From Methylomonas sp. (lineage in GTDB: Bacteria > Pseudomonadota > Gammaproteobacteria > Methylococcales > Methylomonadaceae): a stretch of DNA of 17,508 nt. Below are positions 1 to 6,906 of this stretch, in pieces. The notes below the pieces were generated by a model that saw only the letters and a program-made list of their open reading frames with translations, did not search any database and was not told the origin of the DNA. Position numbers and translations under genes: made by a program. The stretch is from the NCBI GenBank assembly GCA_026988195.1, contig JALSLS010000224.1:1-17508 (forward strand), written 5' to 3'. How positions within the stretch are numbered: position 1 is the first letter of the stretch; every line of letters starts with the position of its first letter.

Positions 1-593
1 ATGAACTTTAAAAACCAAGTAACAATGACTTGCTTATCTTTTAAAAAGAAAAATACCATCAAAGGTACTAAAAACAAATAAACTATCGCCGACACAAGAC
101 TAACAACCGAAGAAGCAGGGTTTGAAAGTAGTTCCTGACCATAATTTAACAATTCATCCTGAACAGTTAACATAACACCTCTAATATTATCTTCAGTAAT
201 AAATTGAGGATAAAGCTCTGGTAAACGCATTATTTCAACTTGTGCGCTTTTTACTATCTCTGGAATACGTTGCACTAATTGAACAGCCTGCGCAGAAGCC
301 ATGGGCATCAAAACAAAAATAACCAAGCCTAAGCACGTAATAAACCCTGAAAAAACAACATAGACAGCAACCAATCGCGGCACTCTATCTTCCATTTTCT
401 TGACAATACCCTGTAATAAATAAGCCAGTACAACAGAGACAAACACAGGCATTAAAACATCTGATAAATTAACAATGAGCAAAAAACCGACAATTAAAAT
501 TAACGCGAGTGCTATGGCTTGAGAATTAGGTAAAACACGTCGAATGCAATCGCTAATAAATTGAAAATTAAAAGAGTCAGTTTTTGGGTTCAT
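1..593 (-). CDS. AI-2E family transporter (PerM/UPF0118-like), 3' part missing
   Basis: The reading frame starts with ATG at 593-591 and runs open off the left edge, giving 197 codons of an expected 340-380, so the C-terminal part lies outside the window. The protein begins MNPKTDSFNF. It has a hydrophobic pair of segments at about residues 25-62, another at about 72-98, a soluble stretch with charged and amphipathic helices to about residue 155, and a further hydrophobic segment at about 163-186 followed by FFFLKDK. This order (paired N-terminal helices, long soluble insert, then a helix ending in a PLMVFFFLKD-type motif) is typical of the AI-2E/PerM family. Members are inner-membrane proteins variously linked to autoinducer-2 export, ion/proton exchange or general efflux, so the substrate cannot be given. 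It is transcribed away from the rest of the window. I see no convincing promoter. Confidence 0.85.
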   Translation of the reverse strand, partial: MNPKTDSFNFQFISDCIRRVLPNSQAIALALILIVGFLLIVNLSDVLMPVFVSVVLAYLLQGIVKKMEDRVPRLVAVYVVFSGFITCLGLVIFVLMPMASAQAVQLVQRIPEIVKSAQVEIMRLPELYPQFITEDNIRGVMLTVQDELLNYGQELLSNPASSVVSLVSAIVYLFLVPLMVFFFLKDKQVIVTWFLKF

Positions 594-1026
594 TATTTTT
601 ATAGTTATTATTTTTATTTTAGTATTCTACATTATGACCATTAACTTACCACTGCTTATTTAAAGATCATCGTAACTACTTACCCAAAACTTGTGCTCTT
701 AAGCCACCACCCAAGCAGGGAGAGGGCTGGGGATCGGCTACCTGGAAGCGGGAGGTAGAGTGATAGTGATACACCCTTTAACAGGAACCACACCTGCCAG
801 CATAGGTACAGGAAATACGGGGCATATTGTAATAACACCTAAACTAAGTAGCCTTTCCTGACTCTATCATACTTGGGGCAAAGCTAGCACTCATGATAAC
901 CCCCCCCCAGCACAACAGTTCCCTTTAATATTTACCAAGAAAACACTAAACAAATCTATTTAGAATTCAAAAGAGCCAAATATAAGACTTAACCCAATAG
1001 CCAATACGTGAGCAACATATATCCAC
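594..1026. other. 433-bp intergenic region, no supported gene
   Basis: No credible coding region. Around 703-735 the sequence resembles a GC-rich dispersed repeat of the AGCCCTCTCCCT type (on the minus strand), in contrast to the AT-rich flanks. There is a run of nine C at 900-908. A 33-codon plus-strand frame at 760-861 begins with GTG shortly after GGAGGT, but its product is not recognisable and I do not call it. Confidence 0.5.
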
Positions 1027-1512
1027 TCAAAATCTTAAATAAATACCAGCCCTAAGGTCTTCATTCATAAAAGATACATATCGGTCATTTCTATCTCTAT
1101 GGTTTGAACCAATATGTCTTGTTGATTTTTCGTAACGATATGCTTTCCGGTGAACATAATTCTGATTATGCTTTAATATTCTTATTTTCTCACTCACATA
1201 ATCTAAATGCTCCATCACATCTCGTTTATCTTGCCGGCTAATATAATTATAGCGTGCTAAACGCCTAATCTGTTTAGCGACATGTCTTTGCTCTCTATGT
1301 AGTTTTTTAGCTTCTCTACGCGTCAACTGCCCTTTATCTACACCTCTTTCTATACGCCTCTCCTGTTTGTGTTGACGGCGCTCAACATCTTGCCAAAAGT
1401 AACTATTGTTATGCTTTTGTTCAGTATGCCTATGCTTAAAATGATGACTTCTTTCTGCTTGGCTTGTGAAAGGGATAATCATTAATACGATGATTAAAGT
1501 TAGCATTTTCAT
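1027..1512 (-). CDS. Small basic secreted protein, function unknown
   Basis: This 161-residue protein begins with a clear signal peptide: a hydrophobic core at residues 4-16, then TSQA with likely cleavage after residue 19. The mature part is strongly basic and histidine-rich at its start, followed by helical segments full of Arg, Lys, His and Glu. It contains the pattern ERGVDKGQLTRREAKKL and, about 30 residues later, a second helix pair ending RILKHNQ. This resembles a common group of short exported proteobacterial proteins with an 'I..GI..G.LT..EA..L' motif and a RLKHN-type end, none of which has a known function as far as I recall. The start is well supported by AGGAGA 6 bases before ATG at 1512-1510. 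It stands alone. An imperfect TTCA direct repeat with 11-bp period lies about 50 bases upstream. Confidence 0.75.
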   Translation of the reverse strand: MKMLTLIIVLMIIPFTSQAERSHHFKHRHTEQKHNNSYFWQDVERRQHKQERRIERGVDKGQLTRREAKKLHREQRHVAKQIRRLARYNYISRQDKRDVMEHLDYVSEKIRILKHNQNYVHRKAYRYEKSTRHIGSNHRDRNDRYVSFMNEDLRAGIYLRF

Positions 1513-1590
1513 GACTTTCTCCTGTTGTTTGATGTTGAGACTAGAATAAGTCAGCCACCATGAATATTAACTGAACAGTGTTTAATTAAA

Positions 1591-1629
1591 CCCAAAAAAA
1601 AACCTCCAGTAACTGAGTTAGTGGAGGTT
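1591..1629 (-). terminator. Rho-independent terminator read on the minus strand
   Basis: AACCTCCA at 1601-1608 pairs perfectly with TGGAGGTT at 1622-1629. Inside it TAAC (1610-1613) pairs with GTTA (1617-1620) around a 3-base loop. Read on the minus strand, the stem is followed directly by an uninterrupted run of nine U (1602-1594), giving a textbook intrinsic terminator. No minus-strand gene lies between it and leuC, so it ends either an unannotated small RNA or part of the transcription entering the gene at 1512. Confidence 0.7.
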
Positions 1630-1671
1630 AAAAGTTCGCAGTATTTGTCTGCTATCACAACGAGGAGGTAT

Positions 1672-1725
1672 ATGAATTGGGTTTAGGAGTATGAATTTAA
1701 CCTAATCTTCCTCTTAAAAAGATAA
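1672..1725 (+). other. Possible leader ORF with an in-frame amber codon upstream of leuC
   Basis: A very strong ribosome binding site, GAGGAGGT at 1662-1669, precedes ATG at 1672. The frame reads Met-Asn-Trp-Val and stops at TAG (1684-1686). The same frame then stays open for twelve more codons, Glu-Tyr-Glu-Phe-Asn-Leu-Ile-Phe-Leu-Leu-Lys-Arg, to TAA at 1723-1725, so a cluster of Leu and Ile codons sits just past the stop. A leu leader peptide is possible only if the frame were intact; as written it is four codons. A hairpin followed by U residues lies downstream at 1833-1861. Confidence 0.2.
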
Positions 1726-1832
1726 GACTTAGATTAAAAATCTATAAGAGACTCCAAAGTTGTTGCCATAATACAGTATCGAAAAAAGAAAACAATACCA
1801 CCATTTATTGATTAATTGTTTCCTATTTGGCT

Positions 1833-1861
1833 ACATAATTGTTTTATAGCAACAATTATGT
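1833..1861 (+). other. AT-rich hairpin followed by a U tract
   Basis: A perfect 11-bp inverted repeat (ACATAATTGTT at 1833-1843 and its complement at 1851-1861) encloses a 7-base loop. On the plus strand it is followed by TGTTTTTAAG, so it could be a weak intrinsic terminator or attenuator ahead of leuC. The low GC content of the stem argues against strong termination; a regulator-binding palindrome is the alternative. Confidence 0.35.
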
Positions 1862-1886
1862 TGTTTTTAAGAAACATAAAACAGCA

Positions 1887-1916
1887 TTGCAAAATACCCC
1901 CCTGATAAGCGATAAT
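1887..1916 (+). promoter_or_regulatory. Candidate sigma70 promoter for leuCD
   Basis: TTGCAA at 1887-1892 and GATAAT at 1911-1916 are separated by 18 bp and match the -35 and -10 consensus at 4/6 and 5/6. A start site near 1923 would leave a leader of about 80 bases before leuC. It is a prediction by eye only. Confidence 0.35.
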
Positions 1917-2002
1917 AATCAGTTAATTAATATTTAAACAATCCACACAATAAGCGCCAGCTCAATTTTCTCTTAACCGAGCTAAAAGCTTTGGAAAATA
2001 CT

Positions 2003-3400
2003 ATGAAAAAAACCATGTACGAAAAGATCTGGGACAGCCATTTTGTGGTTGAAGCAACAGGTCAAGCTCCTCTACTTTATGTTGATCGCCATCTAATGCA
2101 TGAAGTTACTAGTCCTCAAGCTTTTGAAGGCCTAAGAATCGCAAATCGTAAAGTACGTAATCCACATAGTATTTTAGCCACCATGGATCACTGCGTTCCA
2201 ACTAAAAATAGAGACCTGCCAATTGCAGACCCTATTGCTAAAAAACAAATTGAGACTATGGCAGACAACTGCCAAGAAAATGGGCTTAACTTATATGATA
2301 TGAAGAACCCAAATAATGGGGTTATCCATATCGTAGTACCTGAACATGGTTTTGTTCACCCAGGCATGATTGTAGTTTGTGGAGACAGCCATACGGCCAC
2401 TCACGGTGCTTTTGGTGCTTTAGCTTTTGGTATAGGCACATCTGAAGTTGAACATGTGATGGCAACACAAACATTGCCTCAGAAAAAATCCAAAAACCTT
2501 CTTATTCAAATTGATGGCGAACTCTCTAAATATGCAACCGCTAAAGATATTGCTCTAGCTATAACAGGAAAAATTGGTACGGCTGGCGGCACCGGTTTTG
2601 TTATTGAATATGCTGGCGAAGCTATCACTAAGCTTTCTATGGAAGGCCGCATGACACTTTGTAATATGGCAATTGAAGCAGGTGCCAGAGCAGGACTTGT
2701 TGCCCCAGACCAAAAAACATTTGATTACCTTGAAGGGCGTGAATTTGCTCCTAAAGGTGATAACTGGAACAAAGCATTGACCTACTGGAAGTCACTACCC
2801 AGTGATGAAGGTGCTAAGTTTGACGCAATCATTACTTTAGATGCTGCTGACATTGAGCCACAAGTTACTTGGGGTACTTCGCCAGAGCAAGTAACAGGAA
2901 TCACTAACATCATCCCAGCTCCAGAAGATTTTGATGATGAGATTAAACGCCAAGCCTGTAAAGATGCTCTAAAATACATGGGACTGACTGCACATACAAA
3001 AATTACTGACATTCCTGTTGATCTAGTGTTTATTGGCTCATGCACTAACGGTCGTATTGAAGATTTCCGTATTGCTGCAGACATTGCAAAAGGCACAAAG
3101 GTTGCCGACAATGTAACAGCGATTGCCGTACCTGGTTCTTACCACGTTAAAAAACAAGCAGAAGAGGAAGGCTTGGATAAAATATTTTTAGATGCTGGTT
3201 GGGAGTGGCGTGACCCAGGTTGTTCAATGTGCCTTGCGATGAATGGTGATGAATTAACCGTGGGTCAACGTAGCGCATCCACTTCAAATAGAAACTTTGA
3301 AGGCCGTCAAGGTAAAGGCGGACGTACACACTTAGTTTCTCCCGCTATGGCAGCTGCTGCAGCTACTGCAGGTCATTTTGTTGATATTCGCAACCTTTAA
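2003..3400 (+). CDS. leuC: 3-isopropylmalate dehydratase large subunit
   Basis: LeuC, with LeuD, isomerises 2-isopropylmalate to 3-isopropylmalate through an aconitase-type [4Fe-4S] cluster in the cytoplasm. The same enzyme converts citramalate to beta-methylmalate when a citramalate synthase is present, as here. The protein is full length at 465 residues (E. coli 466). The three cluster ligands are visible as Cys347 (GSCTNGR) and Cys407/Cys410 (CSMC). The conserved segments DHCVPT, HGFVHPGMIVVCGDSHT and the C-terminal NRNFEGRQG are all present. I chose ATG at 2003 over an upstream in-frame TTG at 1991, because the protein then begins MKKTMYEKIWDSH, aligning with the usual LeuC N terminus and giving the cysteines their E. 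coli positions; GGAAA lies just upstream. leuD follows after 14 bp, so the two are surely cotranscribed. Confidence 0.97.
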   Translation: MKKTMYEKIWDSHFVVEATGQAPLLYVDRHLMHEVTSPQAFEGLRIANRKVRNPHSILATMDHCVPTKNRDLPIADPIAKKQIETMADNCQENGLNLYDMKNPNNGVIHIVVPEHGFVHPGMIVVCGDSHTATHGAFGALAFGIGTSEVEHVMATQTLPQKKSKNLLIQIDGELSKYATAKDIALAITGKIGTAGGTGFVIEYAGEAITKLSMEGRMTLCNMAIEAGARAGLVAPDQKTFDYLEGREFAPKGDNWNKALTYWKSLPSDEGAKFDAIITLDAADIEPQVTWGTSPEQVTGITNIIPAPEDFDDEIKRQACKDALKYMGLTAHTKITDIPVDLVFIGSCTNGRIEDFRIAADIAKGTKVADNVTAIAVPGSYHVKKQAEEEGLDKIFLDAGWEWRDPGCSMCLAMNGDELTVGQRSASTSNRNFEGRQGKGGRTHLVSPAMAAAAATAGHFVDIRNL

Positions 3401-3414
3401 TAGAGATAAATACG

Positions 3415-4026
3415 ATGGAAGCATATAAAAAACACCAAAGCATTGCGGCATTAATGAGACGAAGCAATGTTGATACCGACCAAATCATTCCTAAACAGTT
3501 TCTAAAAAAAGTAGAACGTAGCGGCTTTGGCAAACACCTATTTCATGATTGGCGTTTTAACGAAGATGGTAGTGATAATAGTGAATTTGAACTTAACAAT
3601 CCGAAATTCAAAGGCGCTAAAATATTAGTTGTAGGTGATAACTTTGGTTGCGGCTCATCTCGTGAACATGCGCCTTGGGCCATTGAAGATTATGGATTTA
3701 ACACCATAATTTCAACAAGTTATGCTGATATCTTTTACAACAACTGTTTTAAAAATAGCATCTTACCTATTGTTGCTACTAAAAAGCAATTAGTTAGCTT
3801 AATGGATGAAGTTGCAGCTAACGAAGGCGTATCTTTTACGGTTGATTTAGAAAACCAAGAGCTTATTACCCCAGCTGGTAATGGTTTTAAATTTGACGTT
3901 GACGCTTTCCGCAAAGACAACCTAATCAAAGGGCTGGATGATATAGGCTTAACCCTTGAGCAAACTGATTATATTGACCAATATGAAGAAAAGCATAAAC
4001 AGTCTTTTCCTTGGCTTTGGACATAA
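3415..4026 (+). CDS. leuD: 3-isopropylmalate dehydratase small subunit
   Basis: This is the swivel subunit of the LeuCD isomerase, which completes the active site formed by the iron-sulfur large subunit. Its 203 residues match the usual length of about 200. Hallmarks are NVDTDQIIPKQFLK near the N terminus, GDNFGCGSSREHAPWAI in the middle (substrate-binding loop) and ADIFYNNCFKN. The C terminus, KHKQSFPWLW, is that of proteobacterial LeuD. The gene begins 14 bp after leuC with only a weak GAGAT ribosome site, consistent with coupled translation. Unusually, leuB does not follow. Instead a 468-bp palindrome-rich spacer separates it from the citramalate synthase gene. Confidence 0.97.
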   Translation: MEAYKKHQSIAALMRRSNVDTDQIIPKQFLKKVERSGFGKHLFHDWRFNEDGSDNSEFELNNPKFKGAKILVVGDNFGCGSSREHAPWAIEDYGFNTIISTSYADIFYNNCFKNSILPIVATKKQLVSLMDEVAANEGVSFTVDLENQELITPAGNGFKFDVDAFRKDNLIKGLDDIGLTLEQTDYIDQYEEKHKQSFPWLWT

Positions 4027-4076
4027 TATCCAAGTAGCTTAACACTTAGGAGCAAGGTTTTACTAAACCCAAAAAT

Positions 4077-4255
4077 TATAGGGTGTGCTGAAGTACGAAG
4101 CGCATATTTAGTAACCGTTCACCTCCCCCTTTGAAAAAGGGGGATTGAGGGGGATTTGTCTAATAAAATCTCCCTACCCCCTCTTTTCCAAAGAGGGGAC
4201 TGAACGGTTACCATATTCAGCATGTGATGCGCTTCGTACCTCAGCACATCCTATA
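4077..4255. repeat. Palindromic element A, copy 1, with another element inserted in its loop
   Basis: The arms 4077-4105 and 4227-4255 are inverted repeats matching at 27 of 29 positions. They carry the same core (GGATGTGCTGA ... GAAGCGCAT) as the elements at 6043-6112 and 10011-10080. In those copies the loop is 10 bases. Here the arms are 121 bases apart because the palindromic element at 4111-4211 sits between them. This is a small non-coding mobile-type or REP-like repeat; no protein-coding part exists. Confidence 0.8.
4111..4211. repeat. Palindromic element B nested inside element A
   Basis: The ends are perfect 11-bp inverted repeats, GTAACCGTTCA at 4111-4121 and TGAACGGTTAC at 4201-4211. 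Each half contains its own hairpin: CCCCCTTT/AAAGGGGG at 4125-4132 and 4136-4143, and CCCCTCTTT/AAAGAGGGG at 4178-4186 and 4190-4198, each with a 3-base loop. The halves are imperfect inverted copies of one roughly 45-bp unit. CATATT occurs directly at 4103-4108 and 4212-4217 and may be a target duplication. The 62-codon frame across this region is spurious. Confidence 0.7.
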
Positions 4256-4271
4256 AACCATTATTCTGAGC

Positions 4272-4296
4272 GAGACGGGGTTTGTAACCCCGTTTC
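4272..4296. repeat. Short palindrome, ACGGGGTT type
   Basis: ACGGGGTT at 4275-4282 pairs with AACCCCGT at 4286-4293 around a TGT loop, extended by further pairs to 4272 and 4296. A related palindrome with the same ACGGGGT core lies at 4396-4413, suggesting a small dispersed hairpin repeat family in the leuD-cimA spacer. There is no U tract, so it is not a convincing terminator. Confidence 0.6.
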
Positions 4297-4312
4297 AACC
4301 AGCTCAATACAA

Positions 4313-4342
4313 TTGAAAAAACAGCGACTATAAGCTTATATT
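4313..4342 (+). promoter_or_regulatory. Weak candidate promoter for the citramalate synthase gene
   Basis: TTGAAA at 4313-4318 and TATATT at 4337-4342 are 18 bp apart. This lies after the large palindromes, so the downstream gene may have its own promoter instead of depending on read-through from leuCD. The match is only fair in an AT-rich background. Confidence 0.25.
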
Positions 4343-4395
4343 TTTTGTTAAACCGAAATGCAAGTATTATGGCAATGTAGCTTTGAATATTTTGT

Positions 4396-4413
4396 ACGGG
4401 GTAAGTACCCCGT
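4396..4413. repeat. Short palindrome, ACGGGGTA type
   Basis: ACGGGGTA at 4396-4403 and TACCCCGT at 4406-4413 form an 8-bp stem with only two bases between. It shares the ACGGGGT core with the palindrome at 4272-4296 and lies about 80 bases before the citramalate synthase start. Confidence 0.55.
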
Positions 4414-4494
4414 CCAGCCATGAAGAACTGTTTTCTTTTGATCGACTCCTTATCCACTTATGACTATCTTCTTCCGCTCTTCTAGGTAAATACC

Positions 4495-6036
4495 ATGTCC
4501 ATACACCCCAGACATATCCAGTTAATGGACACTACACTTCGCGATGGCGAACAAACTCAAGGTGTCTCATACTCTCCTGATGAAAAAGTCAATATCGCTA
4601 AAACATTATTGCAGTCGTTACGGGTTGACCGCATTGAGGTTGCTTCAGCTGGAGTTTCAGAAGGTGAAAAAAAGGCCGTAAAACGGATTAATGACTGGGC
4701 AAGAGAGGAAGGCTTTGATGGTTGTGTTGAAGTCTTGGGTTTTGTAAACCACACCAAAAGTGTTGATTGGATTTTGGAAACAGGTGGTAGTGTTATAAAC
4801 CTACTCACTAAGGGCAGTGAAAAACATTGCAGGGATCAGTTAGGCAAAACACTTGAACAACATACCAGTGATATTTTAAAAACTGTTGATTATGCTTTAA
4901 CAAAAGGCCTTACTGTCAATGTCTATTTAGAGGACTGGTCAAATGGTTATGCAGATAACCGTAATTATGTTTTTGGGTTAATGGATAATTTACAACGCTC
5001 CGGAATCAGTCATTTTATGCTACCTGATACTTTAGGGGTTATGTCCCCTGATGAAGTTTATAGCAGCCTGCATGATATGTGTACTCGCTACCCAGAACTA
5101 CAATTTGATTTTCACCCTCACAATGATTATGGCTTAGCAACAGCCAATGTATTGGCAGCTGTACGTGCAGGTATCAGTTCTATTCATTGTACTATTAACT
5201 GCCTTGGCGAACGCGCAGGCAACGCTTCCCTTGCACAAGTAACAGTGGTATTGCGAGATAAAATGAATATGACCTTATCTATTGATGAAAGTCATTTGGT
5301 TCGCACCAGCAATATGATCGAAAATTTCTCAGGAAAGCGTATTGCAGCAAACACACCGATAACGGGTGCAGATGTCTTTACCCAAACCGCTGGTATCCAT
5401 GCAGATGGCGACCAAAAAGGAGATTTGTACAAAAGTAAATTAGTCCCCGAACGCTTCTCTCGTATTACCAGTTATGCTTTAGGAAAAATGAGTGGCAAAG
5501 CATCTCTCAAAAAAAACCTAGAGTTATTAGAGCTAGAACTCTCTGCAGAAAACCAAAAGAAAGTGTTAGCTAAAATCGTACAGCTAGGCGATTCTAAACA
5601 AACGATTACAACGGATGACCTACCTTTTATCATTGCTGATGTTTTAGAAAGTAAAAACTACCACCACATAAAGCTCCTTAATTGCTCTATCACCAGTGGA
5701 TTTAACCTAGAAGCAACAGTTAGCGTTCGAGTGGAAGTAAAAGGTGAAAAACACATTGCTTCAGGTTCTGGCAATGGTGGTTTTGATGCCTTTATTGATG
5801 CCATCAATAAGGTTATGAAACTACACGACTATACTCTACCTGCACTATTAGATTATGAAGTCAGAATTCCTAAAGGCGGACATACTAACGCCCTTACTGA
5901 ATGTGTTATTAGCTGGGATTGTGAACAGACCACACGTAGAACTCGTGGCGTTCATTCCAATCAAGTTTTTGCTGCCGTACTAGCAACCCTCAGACTAATC
6001 AATATTGAGCTGCATGAAATATCACAAAATAAGTAA
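4495..6036 (+). CDS. cimA: (R)-citramalate synthase, Leptospira type (LeuA/CimA family)
   Basis: This 513-residue enzyme belongs to the DRE-TIM metallolyase (LeuA/CimA) family: a TIM barrel at about residues 8-270, a linker, and a C-terminal alpha-isopropylmalate synthase regulatory domain at about 385-510. Metal and catalytic residues are Arg16-Asp17 (LRDGEQ), His207 and His209 (FHPHND). It closely follows the pattern I recall for Leptospira CimA, including NLLTKG and NVYLEDWSNG. Residues described there as forming the small hydrophobic pyruvate pocket are kept at the same numbers: Leu81, Leu104, Tyr144, Glu146 and Thr179. It therefore likely condenses acetyl-CoA with pyruvate to citramalate, the first step of threonine-independent isoleucine synthesis, with LeuCD next door as the isomerase. 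The regulatory domain implies feedback inhibition, by isoleucine if the call is right. 2-Isopropylmalate synthase is the main alternative. AGG lies 10 bases before ATG. Confidence 0.85.
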   Translation: MSIHPRHIQLMDTTLRDGEQTQGVSYSPDEKVNIAKTLLQSLRVDRIEVASAGVSEGEKKAVKRINDWAREEGFDGCVEVLGFVNHTKSVDWILETGGSVINLLTKGSEKHCRDQLGKTLEQHTSDILKTVDYALTKGLTVNVYLEDWSNGYADNRNYVFGLMDNLQRSGISHFMLPDTLGVMSPDEVYSSLHDMCTRYPELQFDFHPHNDYGLATANVLAAVRAGISSIHCTINCLGERAGNASLAQVTVVLRDKMNMTLSIDESHLVRTSNMIENFSGKRIAANTPITGADVFTQTAGIHADGDQKGDLYKSKLVPERFSRITSYALGKMSGKASLKKNLELLELELSAENQKKVLAKIVQLGDSKQTITTDDLPFIIADVLESKNYHHIKLLNCSITSGFNLEATVSVRVEVKGEKHIASGSGNGGFDAFIDAINKVMKLHDYTLPALLDYEVRIPKGGHTNALTECVISWDCEQTTRRTRGVHSNQVFAAVLATLRLINIELHEISQNK

Positions 6037-6042
6037 GTTGAT

Positions 6043-6112
6043 GTAGGATGTGCTGACGACAGGAAGCGCATCGCTTGCCTTTGATGCGCTTCCTGTCGTC
6101 AGCACATCCTAC
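6043..6112. repeat. Palindromic element A, copy 2
   Basis: Two perfect 30-bp inverted arms (6043-6072 and 6083-6112) flank a 10-base loop GCTTGCCTTT. It lies between the convergent ends of cimA, 6 bases after its stop, and the acidic-protein gene. It could fold into a long hairpin in either transcript and limit convergent read-through, though there is no adjoining U tract of note. Confidence 0.85.
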
Positions 6113-6177
6113 TTATTTCTTTACTTTAATGACGGTAAAGCTCTCAGTGGGTAACCTCATTCTTTTAATATAAATAG

Positions 6178-6903
6178 CTATTTTTTTATATCTTCCTCAT
6201 ACCCTTGTTTAACCTCCTCATCCATTTCTTCCCCTGATTCTGCAAAGGCCTCACCCCAGTCAGGTTCAGGGTCTTCCTCTGGCTTATCAGCTTCGACATT
6301 AGCAGATTCATACCCTTGCTTAACCTCCTCATCCATTTCTTCGCCTGATTCTGCAAAAGCCTCACCCCAGTCAGGCTCAGGCTCTTCAACTGACTCATCA
6401 GCTTTAGCATTAACAGGTGGTTCATCCCTTTCTTTAACCTCCTCTTCACCAGCCTGTTCAGGTTCACTTATATCACCCAAACTTCCTATATCCGTTGTGA
6501 CTTTAATAGCCCCCCTTTCCTCAATATTATTTTTCTGAACATTTTTAGGTACAAAATATAAATATTGATCAAGCAATGCGCACAATTGACTATAAAAATC
6601 AGTTACCGTTGTTTTTTCAACTTGTTGTTTGACAAACTGCTGGAGAAATTGTTTTTCAGCCTCCACCATACTCCCTCCTGCCTCTGCCGCTTCCGCCACA
6701 TCAAGTGCGTAGTCTTCTACCAGTAGCTGTATTAACTTTTTTTTGCGGTCATCTTGCTGGCTATTGACTGCATCCATTAATTGTTCAATCTGTTGCGTTA
6801 GCTTTTTTCTTTGCTTCCAACCCAAAAACACTAGTACACAAACAATAGCTAATAACACGATAGCTATTTCCAGTACCACTATACTCATTGCTGCACTCAT
6901 CAT
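6178..6903 (-). CDS. Acidic single-pass membrane protein with tandem repeats, function unknown
   Basis: This 241-residue protein has an N-terminal membrane anchor at about residues 8-28, then a positively charged stretch (KQRKK) and helical region to about 125, which predicts the remainder is cytoplasmic. The C-terminal third is very acidic. It contains two near-identical units reading EPDWGEAFAESGEEMDEE plus VKQGYE, 37 residues apart (DNA 6308-6382 and 6197-6270). The DNA of the two units differs at four places, all synonymous, so the protein sequence looks selected. The gene starts 3 bases after its upstream neighbour, with GAGGG 7 bases before ATG at 6903, and is the last gene of a three-gene operon. 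I recognise no family. The acidic tail may bind cations or basic partner proteins, which is inference. Confidence 0.7.
   Translation of the reverse strand: MMSAAMSIVVLEIAIVLLAIVCVLVFLGWKQRKKLTQQIEQLMDAVNSQQDDRKKKLIQLLVEDYALDVAEAAEAGGSMVEAEKQFLQQFVKQQVEKTTVTDFYSQLCALLDQYLYFVPKNVQKNNIEERGAIKVTTDIGSLGDISEPEQAGEEEVKERDEPPVNAKADESVEEPEPDWGEAFAESGEEMDEEVKQGYESANVEADKPEEDPEPDWGEAFAESGEEMDEEVKQGYEEDIKK
6197..6382 (-). repeat. Tandem 111-bp repeat within the acidic-protein gene
   Basis: Bases 6197-6270 are repeated at 6308-6381 with four substitutions and no indels, an offset of 111 bp (37 codons). All four changes fall in third codon positions of the minus-strand gene. Confidence 0.8.
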
Positions 6904-6906
6904 CCT

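Noticed and set aside
760..861. GTG-started 33-codon plus-strand frame with GGAGGT just upstream
   Set aside because: The spacing to the first GTG is only 3 bases, the product is unrecognised, and such a short frame is expected by chance.
1742..1804. Minus-strand 20-codon frame upstream of the orphan terminator
   Set aside because: No ribosome binding site and no recognisable product; a non-coding transcript is as likely.
4145..4333. Plus-strand frame of 62 codons in the leuD-cimA spacer
   Set aside because: It lies entirely across palindromic repeats, has no family resemblance, and its sequence is a translation of repeat DNA.
4251..4457. Minus-strand frame of 68 codons before cimA
   Set aside because: No ribosome site, overlaps repeats and the likely promoter region, and is not recognisable.
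6043..6112. Element A palindromes read as rho-independent terminators
   Set aside because: The stems are strong but not followed by a U run on either strand, and the same sequence also lies between co-directional genes, so I call them repeats.
6186..6467. Minus-strand 93-codon frame inside the acidic-protein gene
   Set aside because: It is a shifted-frame shadow. The substitutions between the tandem repeats are silent in the 241-residue frame, which shows that one is the real gene.
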